Shown piece after piece: positions 1 through 8,366 of a DNA stretch of 64,000 nucleotides (position 1 is the first letter of the stretch; each line of letters starts with the position of its first letter). Source of the DNA: Paenibacillus sabinae T27 (GTDB lineage: Bacteria > Bacillota > Bacilli > Paenibacillales > Paenibacillaceae); NCBI RefSeq assembly GCF_000612505.1, contig NZ_CP004078.1:2579251-2643250 (forward strand), written 5' to 3'. The notes beneath the pieces were generated by a model. The model was given only the letters and a program-made list of their open reading frames with translations, did not search any database and was not told where the DNA came from. The position numbers were made by a program, and so were the translations under genes.

Positions 1-123
1 ATAAGCAAGGTCAAGCTTGATACGATCTTTGCGGGAGCGCTGGGGGCAGCCATATTTGCCCAGAAGGCGGCTTCCAGCACCGATGAGGAATTGGGCGATT
101 ATGCACTGCTAAAAACGAAATAA
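1..123 (+). CDS. 2-hydroxyacyl-CoA dehydratase activator ATPase, C-terminal end only
   Basis: Only the last 40 codons lie in the window; the frame is open from base 1 and ends with TAA at 121-123. The visible tail has the run FAGALGAAIFA followed by a short polar end, which is how the BadF/BadG/HgdC family of ASKHA-fold activator ATPases finishes. These homodimeric [4Fe-4S] ATPases pass one low-potential electron to a partner dehydratase when they hydrolyse ATP. That partner is the next gene, about 50 bases downstream, so a two-gene unit is likely. The identification rests on the short tail plus the neighbour. Confidence 0.6.
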   Translation: MSKVKLDTIFAGALGAAIFAQKAASSTDEELGDYALLKTK

Positions 124-174
124 TGAGTAGCTAAAAGCGAAAAAATGAATCAATTTAGTGGGAGGAAGATGATT

Positions 175-1395
175 ATGTCGACGGTGCTGACAAGCGAAGC
201 GCAGGAGCAGCTCAATCATATCCGATACAGCCGGGATACGGTTCATGCCCACTCGCCCGCGATCCAAAAGCTGTTCAATCTTGTTATTGATTATGTGGAC
301 GATGCGGAGAAAGCCGGAAAGAACGGCACGAAGGTCATCTGGGCCGGCGTACCCTGGGCGATGCCCTTGATCTATTCCGCCGGAGCCATACCGGTCGCCT
401 TTTCGGAGGTGGGACGCATCAGCGGACAAGAGGCTATTACGGTCTCGGAGGATTATTATCAGATGCCCGCAGAAACCTGTTCCATGGTGAAAGCAACCGC
501 GGGGGAATGGCATTTACGAAAACAGGCCGGGACCTCGATCACGCGCATCTTCGGTTCATCCTCCGGCTGTGAACCGTATAACCTGGCGTGGGAAGTGATG
601 AAGAAGGAAGGCTTCGACGTATATACGAGCGACGTTGTCTATCGCGCTCCCGGCGTTGAAGGCGAACGTTATGAGGAACTGGTCCGATATTTTGTGGATG
701 AAATCCATGACTTCAATGAATGGCTGACTGGAAGCCGGGAAATTGACAAGGAGAGCCTGCATCGTGAAATCGTCCGCAAGAACTATCTCATGCGCAGAAT
801 GCGGGAAATTATGGATTTGCGATTGCAGCACCCGTTCCATGTCAAAAGTCTGGGCATTATGTACCTGATGAACGGGCTTACCCATTATTTCGGCAAACCG
901 GAGGAATACACCGAAGTATTGGATGCGCTGGTTGAGGAATTGTCCGGTCTTGAAACCGATGAAGCCGAACGCCAACGGGCGATTCCCTTAATCTGGACAG
1001 GCGGCAGCGGCCAGGAATTCGGAATTTACGAAACAATCGACGATGCAGGAGGGTCGCTGCTCGGATTTGTTAGCTCTCCTTATACAAGGGATTTTCCGGA
1101 AGATATCGATCCGGTTGAATCGGTTGCCCGCTTTCAGCTACAGAGTCAGATGGCCGGAGCCTCAATATACCGGCGCCACGTTATCGAGCAGCAGGTAGAC
1201 CGGATTCAGGCGCGAGGACTTATTTTATACGGATATCTGGGCTGCTCGTTCGGAAGCGTCACCCGCGAGATTTACAGGGATTATTTCCATAATAAAGGGA
1301 TTCCGAGCATTAATCTGGAAGGAACCTTCCAGGTCGGAGCCCCCAGCGGACAACTGCTGACGCGGATTAAAGCTTTTATCGAAATGCTGTCCTGA
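175..1395 (+). CDS. 2-hydroxyacyl-CoA dehydratase family protein (HgdB/YjiM-like)
   Basis: 406 residues from the ATG at 175, chosen because GGGAGGA (160-166) is 8 bases upstream; the ATG at 145 has no ribosome site. The protein matches the HgdB/FldC fold: an early VPWAMPLIYSAG stretch and only three cysteines, in ETCSM, SSGCEP and LGCSFG, the usual iron-sulfur ligand positions. With its activator upstream it forms a one-subunit-plus-ATPase pair like E. coli YjiM/YjiL. No second dehydratase subunit, CoA-transferase or acyl-CoA dehydrogenase is next to it, so a standard amino-acid fermentation role is not supported. It could instead be a reductase of the double-cubane-protein type. The substrate is unknown. 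Confidence 0.8.
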   Translation: MSTVLTSEAQEQLNHIRYSRDTVHAHSPAIQKLFNLVIDYVDDAEKAGKNGTKVIWAGVPWAMPLIYSAGAIPVAFSEVGRISGQEAITVSEDYYQMPAETCSMVKATAGEWHLRKQAGTSITRIFGSSSGCEPYNLAWEVMKKEGFDVYTSDVVYRAPGVEGERYEELVRYFVDEIHDFNEWLTGSREIDKESLHREIVRKNYLMRRMREIMDLRLQHPFHVKSLGIMYLMNGLTHYFGKPEEYTEVLDALVEELSGLETDEAERQRAIPLIWTGGSGQEFGIYETIDDAGGSLLGFVSSPYTRDFPEDIDPVESVARFQLQSQMAGASIYRRHVIEQQVDRIQARGLILYGYLGCSFGSVTREIYRDYFHNKGIPSINLEGTFQVGAPSGQLLTRIKAFIEMLS

Positions 1396-1460
1396 TCAGA
1401 TACGAGGAATTGATCGCTGATTGGAGCGTATATTATTCCGGTGTATATTGTTATGATCGT

Positions 1461-1508
1461 AAAAAAGGGCGTCCCGGAATTGTTCGGGAACGTCCTTTTG
1501 CGTTTCTG
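1461..1508. terminator. Intrinsic terminator between convergent genes
   Basis: AAAAAGGGCGTCCCG pairs across a short loop with CGGGAACGTCCTTTT. A T-rich tail follows on the plus strand and an A-run precedes it, so it can stop both the dehydratase transcript and the leftward MFS transcript. Confidence 0.8.
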
Positions 1509-1539
1509 ATTTTATGGCGAGGAGGATTGTCCCATCCGT

Positions 1540-2745
1540 CTACTTAAGCTGCAACCGCCGCAGGTGGATGGCTTCTCCCGCAATTGAGGTAATAAGTACG
1601 GCAGCCGCCAGCAGTGCAAACGCATAATAAATCAGGCCGCTCCAGCCCAAATGGCGGAGAAACAGGCCACCTGACCATCCAACAAGGCTCGAGCCTCCGT
1701 AATAGAAGAGCAAGTAAAGAGAGGCGGCCTGCGCTTTGTGTTTGGAATCTGCCACCAACCCTACCCAGCCGCTTGCAACCGAATGTCCGCCAAAAAAGCC
1801 GAAGGCCACCAGAGCGACTCCTACAATTTTAAGGGCCAAAACAGGAATCAGGGTCAAGAACGCCCCCAACGCAAAAATGGAGATCGCTATCGCAATAACT
1901 TGCGGGCGCGGATGACGATCGGCCAGCTTGCCAAACCAAATGGAGCTAAATGTACCGACCAAATTGACGACAAACAGAAAGCCGAAGACGGTCTGGCTTA
2001 ATTCGTAAGGCTTGGCTGTCAGCGGATAGCCGATATAATCCAAAATCATGATATAGACGCCCATCAGCAAAAATCCGGTGATGAACAGCAAGAGCAGCCG
2101 CTTGTTTAGCAGATTGCCGGTTATTCCCGCCTGCCATTCTCTGAATGACCGGCGTTGAGGCTGGAAATTGCGCGCCGGAGGTAGGGATTTCCAGAAATAA
2201 AGGCTAAGCCCAAGATTGATAATTCCCAGAATCAGCAGTGCGGTATGCCAATTCAGGATGTCGGTCAAGGCTCCAATGACGATCCGCCCGGTAAATCCGC
2301 CGATGGCCGTTCCTCCGATATAGCTTCCCATAACCCTTCCGATGTCTTTGCGATGAAACTCTTCGTTGATATAGGCCATCGCAATCGAAGGAAATCCTGA
2401 GATAGAGATGCCTTCAAGGAATCTGATAACCAGAAATAAGGAAAATTGATGGCAGAAAGCGGATGCCACTGCTAGGATCGAGGTTAGCAGCAGGGATAGA
2501 CTCATTAATTTTTTTCTTTCCAGAGTGCTGGATAACGCCGAAATCAAGATCAGGCCGATACCCAGACCGATCGTGGCCAGGGAAATGGAGGCTCCCGCCG
2601 TTGCTGGTGAAATATGATATTCCTTGGAAAAAAGGCTGATCAAAGGCTGCGGGCTGTACAAAACAGCGAATACAACTATGCTTCCCATCAACATGCCTGC
2701 CGAAGCCCTCCGATGGTCTGAGCTTCCGATTTCGATTACATTCAT
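1540..2745 (-). CDS. MFS transporter, YnfM-like
   Basis: 401 residues from the ATG at 2745, preceded by GGGAGAG at good spacing; ATGs at 2766/2769 lack this. Twelve hydrophobic segments are visible. The loop between segments 2 and 3 carries a basic cluster (ERKKL), and the middle loop around residues 190-210 is rich in Arg and Gln. The N-terminal run YSPQPLISLFSKEY is typical of the YnfM/YdhP-type arabinose-efflux-like subfamily, usually proton-driven drug or metabolite exporters. It is transcribed away from a LysR regulator, as in ynfL-ynfM of enterobacteria, which suggests inducible export of a compound sensed by that regulator. Substrate not predictable. Confidence 0.82.
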   Translation of the reverse strand: MNVIEIGSSDHRRASAGMLMGSIVVFAVLYSPQPLISLFSKEYHISPATAGASISLATIGLGIGLILISALSSTLERKKLMSLSLLLTSILAVASAFCHQFSLFLVIRFLEGISISGFPSIAMAYINEEFHRKDIGRVMGSYIGGTAIGGFTGRIVIGALTDILNWHTALLILGIINLGLSLYFWKSLPPARNFQPQRRSFREWQAGITGNLLNKRLLLLFITGFLLMGVYIMILDYIGYPLTAKPYELSQTVFGFLFVVNLVGTFSSIWFGKLADRHPRPQVIAIAISIFALGAFLTLIPVLALKIVGVALVAFGFFGGHSVASGWVGLVADSKHKAQAASLYLLFYYGGSSLVGWSGGLFLRHLGWSGLIYYAFALLAAAVLITSIAGEAIHLRRLQLK

Positions 2746-2835
2746 GCCTAATTCTCTCCCATTCATCAACTTGCTTGGTGATTTGTGTCTTTCTTCTTAG
2801 CCAAAGCAAGTATAAAATGAAGAGGACCTGAAAGT

Positions 2836-2847
2836 ATAATGCATTAT
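2836..2847. promoter_or_regulatory. Palindrome in divergent MFS/LysR promoter region
   Basis: A perfect 12-base palindrome, ATAATGCATTAT, lies in the 150-base gap between the divergent MFS and LysR genes. It overlaps a TATAAT-like -10 (2835-2840) for the regulator and a TATACT-like -10 on the other strand. LysR proteins bind AT-rich dyads in such positions, so it is a candidate operator. The link is inferred from position only. Confidence 0.35.
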
Positions 2848-2896
2848 TTTCATTGTTTTCATATATTCTGTGTAATCGAAGTGAGGGAAACAGGCC

Positions 2897-3778
2897 TTGG
2901 AATGGCAGCAGCTTGAATATTTTGAAGCAACCGCGCGTTTGCAGCATATGACGCTGGCGGCACAGACACTTAACATAACACAGCCGGCTCTAAGCCGGTC
3001 CATCGCCAGACTGGAGACGGAGCTGGGTATTCCGCTGTTTGAGCGGGAGGGACGGTCGATCCGTCTTAACCGCTACGGCCAGCTTTTTCTCAGCCATGTT
3101 GAACATATTCTTGAAGAATTCCGGATGGCCAAGCGCGAAATTGACGATCTGCTGAACCCGTCACAAGGCGAGGTCTCTCTGGGGTTTCTGCATACGCTCG
3201 GCATTCACCATATCCCCGATCTGATCGGCAGGTTCCGCAGAGCGCATCCCCACACCCGGTTTCAGCTTAATCAGAGCAGCACCCAGCGCTTGCTTGAACA
3301 GCTGGCTTCAGGTGAAATTGATCTGTGCATGGCCTCACCCCAGGATGCCGACATGCGCATTCGCTGGGCCCGATTGTGGTCAGAGGAGCTGTTCATAGCG
3401 GTGCCTGCCGGACATCGGCTTGCCGGTTCGTCACTGGCAGAATTGTACGAGATTGGCCAGGAACCTTTGATCTCGTTTAAAGAAGGCTACGGGCTCCGCA
3501 TTATTACCGATAAACTGCTGCATGAGTCGGGGATATCTCCAGGCATTGTTTTCGAGGGGGAAGATGTCGATACTGTCGCCGGGCTGGTCGCCGCTGGACT
3601 CGGTGTTGCCATCCTGCCCAAATACAGCGAATTGGACCATGAAGAGGTAAGCTGGGTGTCCATCGCAAACCGGTCCTGCCGCAGAGAAATCGGAATCGCA
3701 TGGATGGAAGACCGTTTTTTGTCCCCTGCGGCAGAACGGTTCAGGCAGTTTGTGCTGGATTATTATTTGAAGGGGTAA
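2897..3778 (+). CDS. LysR-family transcriptional regulator
   Basis: 293 residues, starting at TTG (2897) behind GTGAGGG. Residues 1-60 form the winged helix-turn-helix of LysR regulators (AAQTLNITQPALSRSIARLE, then LGIPLFERxGR). Residues 90-290 are the periplasmic-binding-protein-like effector domain (LGFLHTLGIHHIPDLIGRF; VAAGLGVAILPK). It is divergent from the MFS exporter and probably controls it through the shared 150-base region. The effector is unknown. The C-terminal part resembles Bacillus YwbI/YnfL-type regulators that act on adjacent exporters, but I would not assign a name. Confidence 0.88.
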   Translation: MEWQQLEYFEATARLQHMTLAAQTLNITQPALSRSIARLETELGIPLFEREGRSIRLNRYGQLFLSHVEHILEEFRMAKREIDDLLNPSQGEVSLGFLHTLGIHHIPDLIGRFRRAHPHTRFQLNQSSTQRLLEQLASGEIDLCMASPQDADMRIRWARLWSEELFIAVPAGHRLAGSSLAELYEIGQEPLISFKEGYGLRIITDKLLHESGISPGIVFEGEDVDTVAGLVAAGLGVAILPKYSELDHEEVSWVSIANRSCRREIGIAWMEDRFLSPAAERFRQFVLDYYLKG

Positions 3779-3787
3779 AACTTAGTT

Positions 3788-3944
3788 TTAGCCTCTAAAG
3801 CCGCCGTCGGAATGGATAATTTGCCCGGTGATCCACTGCATTCACTTACTGATACTCAGCCCCGTAAGTTTGCTGACCGTCATACATACTCCAATGGGTA
3901 AAAAAGATATCCGCCCCCTCACGGGCGAGCGTGCTGAAGAATTG
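3788..3944 (-). pseudogene. Remnant of an SDR oxidoreductase gene
   Basis: On the minus strand two short pieces of a short-chain dehydrogenase can be read back to back. The first (3944 down to 3864) gives LAREGADIFFTHWSMYD and then stops; the second gives WITGQIIHSDGGFRG and stop at 3788-3790. In SDR proteins the first piece sits near residue 25-45 and the second is the extreme C-terminus, so about 200 residues are missing between them. There is no start codon or ribosome site. This is a deletion relic and not a gene. Confidence 0.65.
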
Positions 3945-3946
3945 CT

Positions 3947-4111
3947 ATGGCTGTAGAAAAGTACGATATTGAGCTAATTTCACTTGATAAATCTGGAAAT
4001 ATCTACGACAATAATGGTTGGGGGAAGCTACCCATGTGCCTACTGATCGGAAATCCCTACTATCGACCTAAAGGAGTGATGATGTTTGAAGACGTTTTCC
4101 ATTTCAAATGA
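3947..4111 (+). CDS. Small hypothetical ORF (54 residues)
   Basis: An ATG-initiated frame of 54 codons reading MAVEKYDIELISLDKSG and onward, ending FEDVFHFK. The composition is protein-like (many aromatic and acidic residues, NGWGKLPMCLL centre). No ribosome site precedes the ATG and no family was recognised. It abuts the SDR relic, so it may be a gene fragment left by the same rearrangement. Confidence 0.3.
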   Translation: MAVEKYDIELISLDKSGNIYDNNGWGKLPMCLLIGNPYYRPKGVMMFEDVFHFK

Positions 4112-4115
4112 ATCC

Positions 4116-4161
4116 GAGAGAGGTCATGATTTATAAGAATCTTTGAAATCATCGCGCCTCT
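4116..4161 (+). other. Imperfect RNA hairpin upstream of the phosphotransferase gene
   Basis: GAGAGG..ATGATTT pairs with AAATCAT....CCTCTC across a loop of about 12 bases. It ends 10 bases before the GGGAGG ribosome site of the next gene and has no T-run, so it is not an ordinary terminator. It may be a leader structure or mRNA stabiliser. Confidence 0.35.
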
Positions 4162-4187
4162 CACCGGGAACGGGAGGCAGTTAAGTT

Positions 4188-5198
4188 ATGATGTCATTAA
4201 GACACATGGTTCGGGGCTTGGAAAATGATTCTCCGGCCAATCAATTAATTGCGTTATGGGAGCATGATGCCGACACGCTGAAGTTCTGGAGAGCCAGCAG
4301 CAATTTTGTGTACATGTTCGAAAGAAACGGGGAGCGGCACTATCTCCGGTTTATTCATGAAGAGGACAACACGATCAACAATATCCGGGCTGAGCTTGAT
4401 TTCATGCTATTTTTGCTCAGTCAAGGTTATCCGGCGGTTGCTCCTGTACGTTCAACAAACGGGGGCTTGATTGAAACCATTTCAACAGAAAACGGGCTTT
4501 ATTACGGGGTGGTATTTAACCAGGCGAAGGGAAGGCAGATTCCGCTTGAGGAGATGTCGGACATTCATTTTGAACAATGGGGACAATCGCTTGCCGCTCT
4601 TCATCTGATTTCCGAACGATACCGGCCTCAAACGGTGGAATACAGAAGCTGGTGGGATGCGCTGAATTTTGTCTCATCGGTATTGGAGCGGTATCCCGGT
4701 GAAGCCGGACTCCGGCAAGAGCTGGAACGATTGCGGCGCGAGCTTTCTGAACTTCCAACCGGCAAAGGGCATACCGGACTCATCCATTATGATTTCGAGA
4801 CGGATAATATTTTCTATGACGATGAACTTGCGCGGTATTGCGCTATTGATTTCGACGATTCCATGCATCATTGGTTCATGATGGATGTTGCCGCCGCCAT
4901 TTCCGATCTGTATGAACAGGAGGGCGAAGAGGCCAGAGGGAGGATCGGGCAGTTCCTCGCCGGATACCGGTCAGTGAAGCCCCTGGATGAAAAATACACC
5001 AGCGATCCGTTCATTTTTCAGAAATTTGCCGATCTTTATACGTTCGCGCGGCTGCTTCGCAGTACCGAGGGGATGGATGATTCAAGCACGCCAAAATGGG
5101 CCCTTAGGCTGAAAGACAAGCTGATCGGTTTCTGCGACCGGATACGCGAGCGTTACCGGACTGCTTCGGAACCCGTGCTGGTTGATTCAAAAAAATGA
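4188..5198 (+). CDS. APH-family phosphotransferase (aminoglycoside/choline kinase fold)
   Basis: 336 residues; ATG 4188 follows GGGAGG by 10 bases. The C-terminal half carries the kinase-fold catalytic loop as HYDFETDN (usual form HGDxxxxN) and the metal-binding DFDD about 20 residues later, so phosphotransfer chemistry looks intact. The N-terminal lobe has YLRFIHEEDN, probably the nucleotide-binding Arg/Lys strand. The substitution HYD for HGD is common in the diverse Bacillus YtmP/HSK2-like members that act on small metabolites and not on antibiotics. It stands alone, with a terminator behind it. The substrate cannot be predicted and resistance should not be assumed. Confidence 0.78.
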   Translation: MMSLRHMVRGLENDSPANQLIALWEHDADTLKFWRASSNFVYMFERNGERHYLRFIHEEDNTINNIRAELDFMLFLLSQGYPAVAPVRSTNGGLIETISTENGLYYGVVFNQAKGRQIPLEEMSDIHFEQWGQSLAALHLISERYRPQTVEYRSWWDALNFVSSVLERYPGEAGLRQELERLRRELSELPTGKGHTGLIHYDFETDNIFYDDELARYCAIDFDDSMHHWFMMDVAAAISDLYEQEGEEARGRIGQFLAGYRSVKPLDEKYTSDPFIFQKFADLYTFARLLRSTEGMDDSSTPKWALRLKDKLIGFCDRIRERYRTASEPVLVDSKK

Positions 5199-5225
5199 TT
5201 CGCCCCAAATCGGCTTTGCCGATCC

Positions 5226-5255
5226 TTGCCGCCAGAGTTTTGGCGGCTTTTTTTG
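5226..5255 (+). terminator. Intrinsic terminator
   Basis: TGCCGCCA and TTGGCGGC form a stem with a short loop, followed by seven T residues. It closes the phosphotransferase transcript. Confidence 0.85.
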
Positions 5256-5426
5256 ATTCTCCGATGCCGCTCATAAGCGGCCGGGTTCTAAATCATAGGA
5301 ATAACCAATCACATTTATACGATTTATATATTTCACTTATAAAAAGGCAGCGTTGTAATATATACATGAAAAACAGATCTTCTGTATCATGACGGGATGT
5401 TTCTGAAACAAGAAGGGAGTGCCGAG

Positions 5427-6185
5427 ATGAAACAGCAGTGGAATACCGGAACTTATGATGCGGATATGTCGTTTGTCTCCCGCTTTGGGGAGTCGTTAAT
5501 CGGGTTGTTACAGCCGAAGCCGGGAGAGCGGATTATCGATTGGGGCTGCGGGACAGGAGATTTGGCCGCGGCCATTGCCGGATACGGCGCCGAGGTTAGC
5601 GGGATTGACGCCTCCACCGAGATGATTCAGGCCGCCCGGGGCAAATATCCGGAGCTTAACTTCATCCTCGCGGATGGACAAACGTATGTAGCGGAGCAGC
5701 CAGCAGATGCTGTATTCAGCAACGCCGCGCTGCACTGGCTGAAGAATGCGGAAGGGGCTGCCGCCTCCATCGCGGGCAGTCTGCGGACGGGCGGTCGTTT
5801 TGTCGCCGAATTCGGCACGCTTGGAAATATCGCTTCGGTCGTTGCCGGGCTGCCGCGCGCTTTTGAAGCTATAGGCGCAAGTGACAGGCTTCAGCTTCCT
5901 TGGTATTTCCCAAGTATCGGGCAGTACACAACGCTGCTGGAGCGGCATGGACTTACGGTAGACTTCGCCCACTGTTTTGGCCGTCCGACACCACTTGAGG
6001 GTGGGGAGCAGGGCTTCCGCCAGTGGGTTAACACTTTTGCCAATGGAGTCTTAAGTGTACTTTCTCCTTCGGAAAGGGAGGCGGTCCTGAAACACTTGGA
6101 GCACGAACTGAAACCGTCGCTTTATCGCAGCGGAAGTTGGGAGATGGATTACCGCCGTATTCGGGTGGTAGCGCGCAAGCTGTAA
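5427..6185 (+). CDS. Class I SAM-dependent methyltransferase
   Basis: 252 residues from the ATG at 5427, preceded by GAAGGGAG; an upstream in-frame ATG (5397) has no ribosome site. Motif I is clear (IIDWGCGTGDLA, residues about 35-46), followed by the acidic ribose-binding position in SGIDAST and motif IV in ADAVFSNAALHWL. The last phrase, NAALHWL, is typical of the trans-aconitate methyltransferase/BioC-like group. It is monocistronic, facing mtlD across a terminator. The acceptor substrate is unknown. Confidence 0.82.
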   Translation: MKQQWNTGTYDADMSFVSRFGESLIGLLQPKPGERIIDWGCGTGDLAAAIAGYGAEVSGIDASTEMIQAARGKYPELNFILADGQTYVAEQPADAVFSNAALHWLKNAEGAAASIAGSLRTGGRFVAEFGTLGNIASVVAGLPRAFEAIGASDRLQLPWYFPSIGQYTTLLERHGLTVDFAHCFGRPTPLEGGEQGFRQWVNTFANGVLSVLSPSEREAVLKHLEHELKPSLYRSGSWEMDYRRIRVVARKL

Positions 6186-6284
6186 TTTGGTGTTCCGGCA
6201 TACCGCCGCTCCCGTTTCAAATCCGGCTTAACGTAATTCCGGCACGACAAGCGGACAGTGAAGCTCTAACGTGTACAATAGTTC

Positions 6285-6320
6285 TTCTGGAAAAGCAAAG
6301 AGGCTGCCATATGCAGCCTC
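6285..6320 (-). terminator. Terminator of mtlD
   Basis: Read on the minus strand, AGGCTGC-ATAT-GGCAGCCT forms a seven-pair stem followed by CTTTGCTTTT. Confidence 0.75.
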
Positions 6321-6355
6321 CTTGTGATCCAAGGTCCTCCTCCTGGTGGTCCGTC

Positions 6356-7549
6356 CTACAGTTGACTTAAAACGTCGGGCTGATCCTCGGAACGGTGTGA
6401 AGAGAAACATTCGTTATATTTGTCAGCAATACGGCTGTGCAGTGGATGGGAGTCCGGAATTCCCAAGTGATGTTCGATTACATTGCCGATTCCATGCTCG
6501 CGTATGGAGTTTTGGAGTTTGACGGCTTCCGGATCCTTTACGAAATCGAATACCAGAGCTGCGGCAATCGCCGCGACTAGATGGTCGGTTTTGAGTCCCA
6601 TCTTGTGTGCCTGGATAGCGGGACGAACGAGTCGATCGTTCGGAGACAGTTTGCGAAGCGGAGATCTGCCCACACGGGTGATTTTGTCAGTAAAATGGGG
6701 ATTTGTAAAACGTTTAATCATTTTTTCAATATAAAGTTCATGCTTCTTACTATCCAGATTGTATTTTTGCGTCAGCATAGCGCCGGTTTCATGCAGGACC
6801 CCACGGACCTGCTTCAGCACTTTCGGATTGGCAATGGCCTCTTGGATCGTAGAGTACCCTTCCAAGTATCCAAAATAAGCTGCAGCGCAGTGGCCGGTAT
6901 TCACGGTGAACAACTTGCGTTCAATATATGGGTCAAGGGAATCGACATAACGGACGCCTTTGATTTTGGTGAACCCATCCAGCATGCCGGCCTTGTGGAT
7001 GACCCATTCGCAGAAAGGCTCAACCATCACCTTCAGCGGGTCTTTATGCTGCTGGATCGGCACGATCCGGTCAACCATCGTATTCGGAAAGGCAACAAGC
7101 TCATCGGCCTGCTTGCGTTCCGACGGCTTAAGAAGAGGGTAGACCAGCTTTTTCAAGCGCTGGCTGCCTCCAATGCCGTTCTCACAGGCGATGATATGGA
7201 GCGGCTCCGGACGCTTTTTCTTCTTGAACCTCAGCTTAATACCTCTGGCAACGGATTCGGCAATATCCTTAAGCGCCGACATCCCGATGGCGGTGGTGAC
7301 AAGATCCGCTTCAGCGATGGATTCCGCGACTTCATCAACATCTTTGATGCTTACGGCTGTAACATTTTTAACAAGCTCGGTATCGCGGGATTCATTGGCG
7401 AGCGTGACAGGGTACTGTCCGCGCTCCTGAAGCAGGGAAATCTTCTTCTCATTACGGGCGACAAAAACAATCTCATAGTCGGATTCAGCTAAGATCGGTC
7501 CAATAAAGCCCCGGCCGATATTACCAGCTCCGAAGTGTACGGCTTTCAA
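6356..7549 (-). CDS. mtlD: Mannitol-1-phosphate 5-dehydrogenase
   Basis: 397 residues starting at TTG (7549) with AAGGAGG 8-9 bases before it. It oxidises mannitol-1-phosphate to fructose-6-phosphate with NAD. The N-terminus is the long-chain polyol dehydrogenase Rossmann motif (HFGAGNIGRGFIG); the mid-protein VDRIVP and the C-terminal catalytic-helix stretch RKLFTVNTGHCAAAY with its conserved Asn-His are present. Length is normal (about 370-390). The mannitol PTS genes are not beside it; a HAD phosphatase lies 140 bases upstream on the same strand. Confidence 0.95.
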   Translation of the reverse strand: MKAVHFGAGNIGRGFIGPILAESDYEIVFVARNEKKISLLQERGQYPVTLANESRDTELVKNVTAVSIKDVDEVAESIAEADLVTTAIGMSALKDIAESVARGIKLRFKKKKRPEPLHIIACENGIGGSQRLKKLVYPLLKPSERKQADELVAFPNTMVDRIVPIQQHKDPLKVMVEPFCEWVIHKAGMLDGFTKIKGVRYVDSLDPYIERKLFTVNTGHCAAAYFGYLEGYSTIQEAIANPKVLKQVRGVLHETGAMLTQKYNLDSKKHELYIEKMIKRFTNPHFTDKITRVGRSPLRKLSPNDRLVRPAIQAHKMGLKTDHLVAAIAAALVFDFVKDPEAVKLQNSIREHGIGNVIEHHLGIPDSHPLHSRIADKYNECFSSHRSEDQPDVLSQL

Positions 7550-7691
7550 AAGTGCATTCCTCCTTAATTTATCTGTCGGCAGATGAGATACAACATGATG
7601 ATAAGGTTCATCAATATCGATCCATTTGAAGTAAGTCTCTGCCAGCTAGGTATTTGGGGACGGACTGAGGCAATTAGTCAGCCTGTTTGGT

Positions 7692-8366
7692 TTAGCTCAT
7701 TTGAGTAGTTTCGAAAAGACGGGTGGTCAGATGATCGAAGTCGAGGTCGGTAAAGCACGCAACTCTATAAAGCGAAGGGTCGAAGTCCAGCAGGCTTGTG
7801 ATTTTATTCGGACTTATAATGCAGTGCATGCCTGCGGCCAATGCGGCCTTGGAACCGTTCGGCGAGTCCTCGATTGCGATAGCTTCATCCGGTTTGACAC
7901 CCAGACAATCCAACGCCTGTAGATACAATTCAGGGTCGGGCTTGACGTTCTTTACATGATCGGCTGTACGAATACAATCGAAATATTCACGAAGCCCGAG
8001 CTGCTTCAAGTATTTTTCAACCCATGCGGTTGAAGAACTTGTCGCAAGTCCGATCTTAAGTCCCGCGGCTTTGGCGGAATCCAGATAATGCTTGATGCCC
8101 AGCCGCATTTCTTCGGCTTCCATGAGCTCGGAATGGCGCTGCTGAACGGCCTTCCGGAATTCCTCCCGGTCAATAGGAAGGCTCAAATCGGTCATCAGAT
8201 ACTCATACGGGTTAAAATTACATAAGCTCGTTCCAATACATTGGGAGTACTGCTTCACAGAAAGCTCTACGCCGTGCTGCTCGTATGCTTCCCGAAAAGC
8301 GGCATACCATGCGGATTCTGTGTCGATAATCGTACCGTCGAAGTCAAATACCAATGCTTTAATCAT
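7692..8366 (-). CDS. HAD-superfamily phosphatase (YhcW/beta-phosphoglucomutase-like)
   Basis: 224 residues; ATG 8366 preceded by AGGGAG. HAD motif I is FDFDGTIIDTE with both catalytic aspartates, motif II is LATSSST, motif III is the Lys in VKPDPELY, and motif IV is IEDSPNGSKAA. The helical cap lies between residues 15 and 85, the subclass I form found in phosphoglycolate phosphatases and beta-phosphoglucomutases. It is closest in look to B. subtilis YhcW. It sits upstream of mtlD on the same strand and may act on a sugar phosphate in the same pathway, but this is only a neighbour argument. Confidence 0.85.
   Translation of the reverse strand: MIKALVFDFDGTIIDTESAWYAAFREAYEQHGVELSVKQYSQCIGTSLCNFNPYEYLMTDLSLPIDREEFRKAVQQRHSELMEAEEMRLGIKHYLDSAKAAGLKIGLATSSSTAWVEKYLKQLGLREYFDCIRTADHVKNVKPDPELYLQALDCLGVKPDEAIAIEDSPNGSKAALAAGMHCIISPNKITSLLDFDPSLYRVACFTDLDFDHLTTRLFETTQMS

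Noticed and set aside
4188..5198. Calling the phosphotransferase an aminoglycoside resistance gene
   Set aside because: Only the kinase fold is visible; the catalytic loop is the HYD variant seen in metabolic members, and no resistance context is present.
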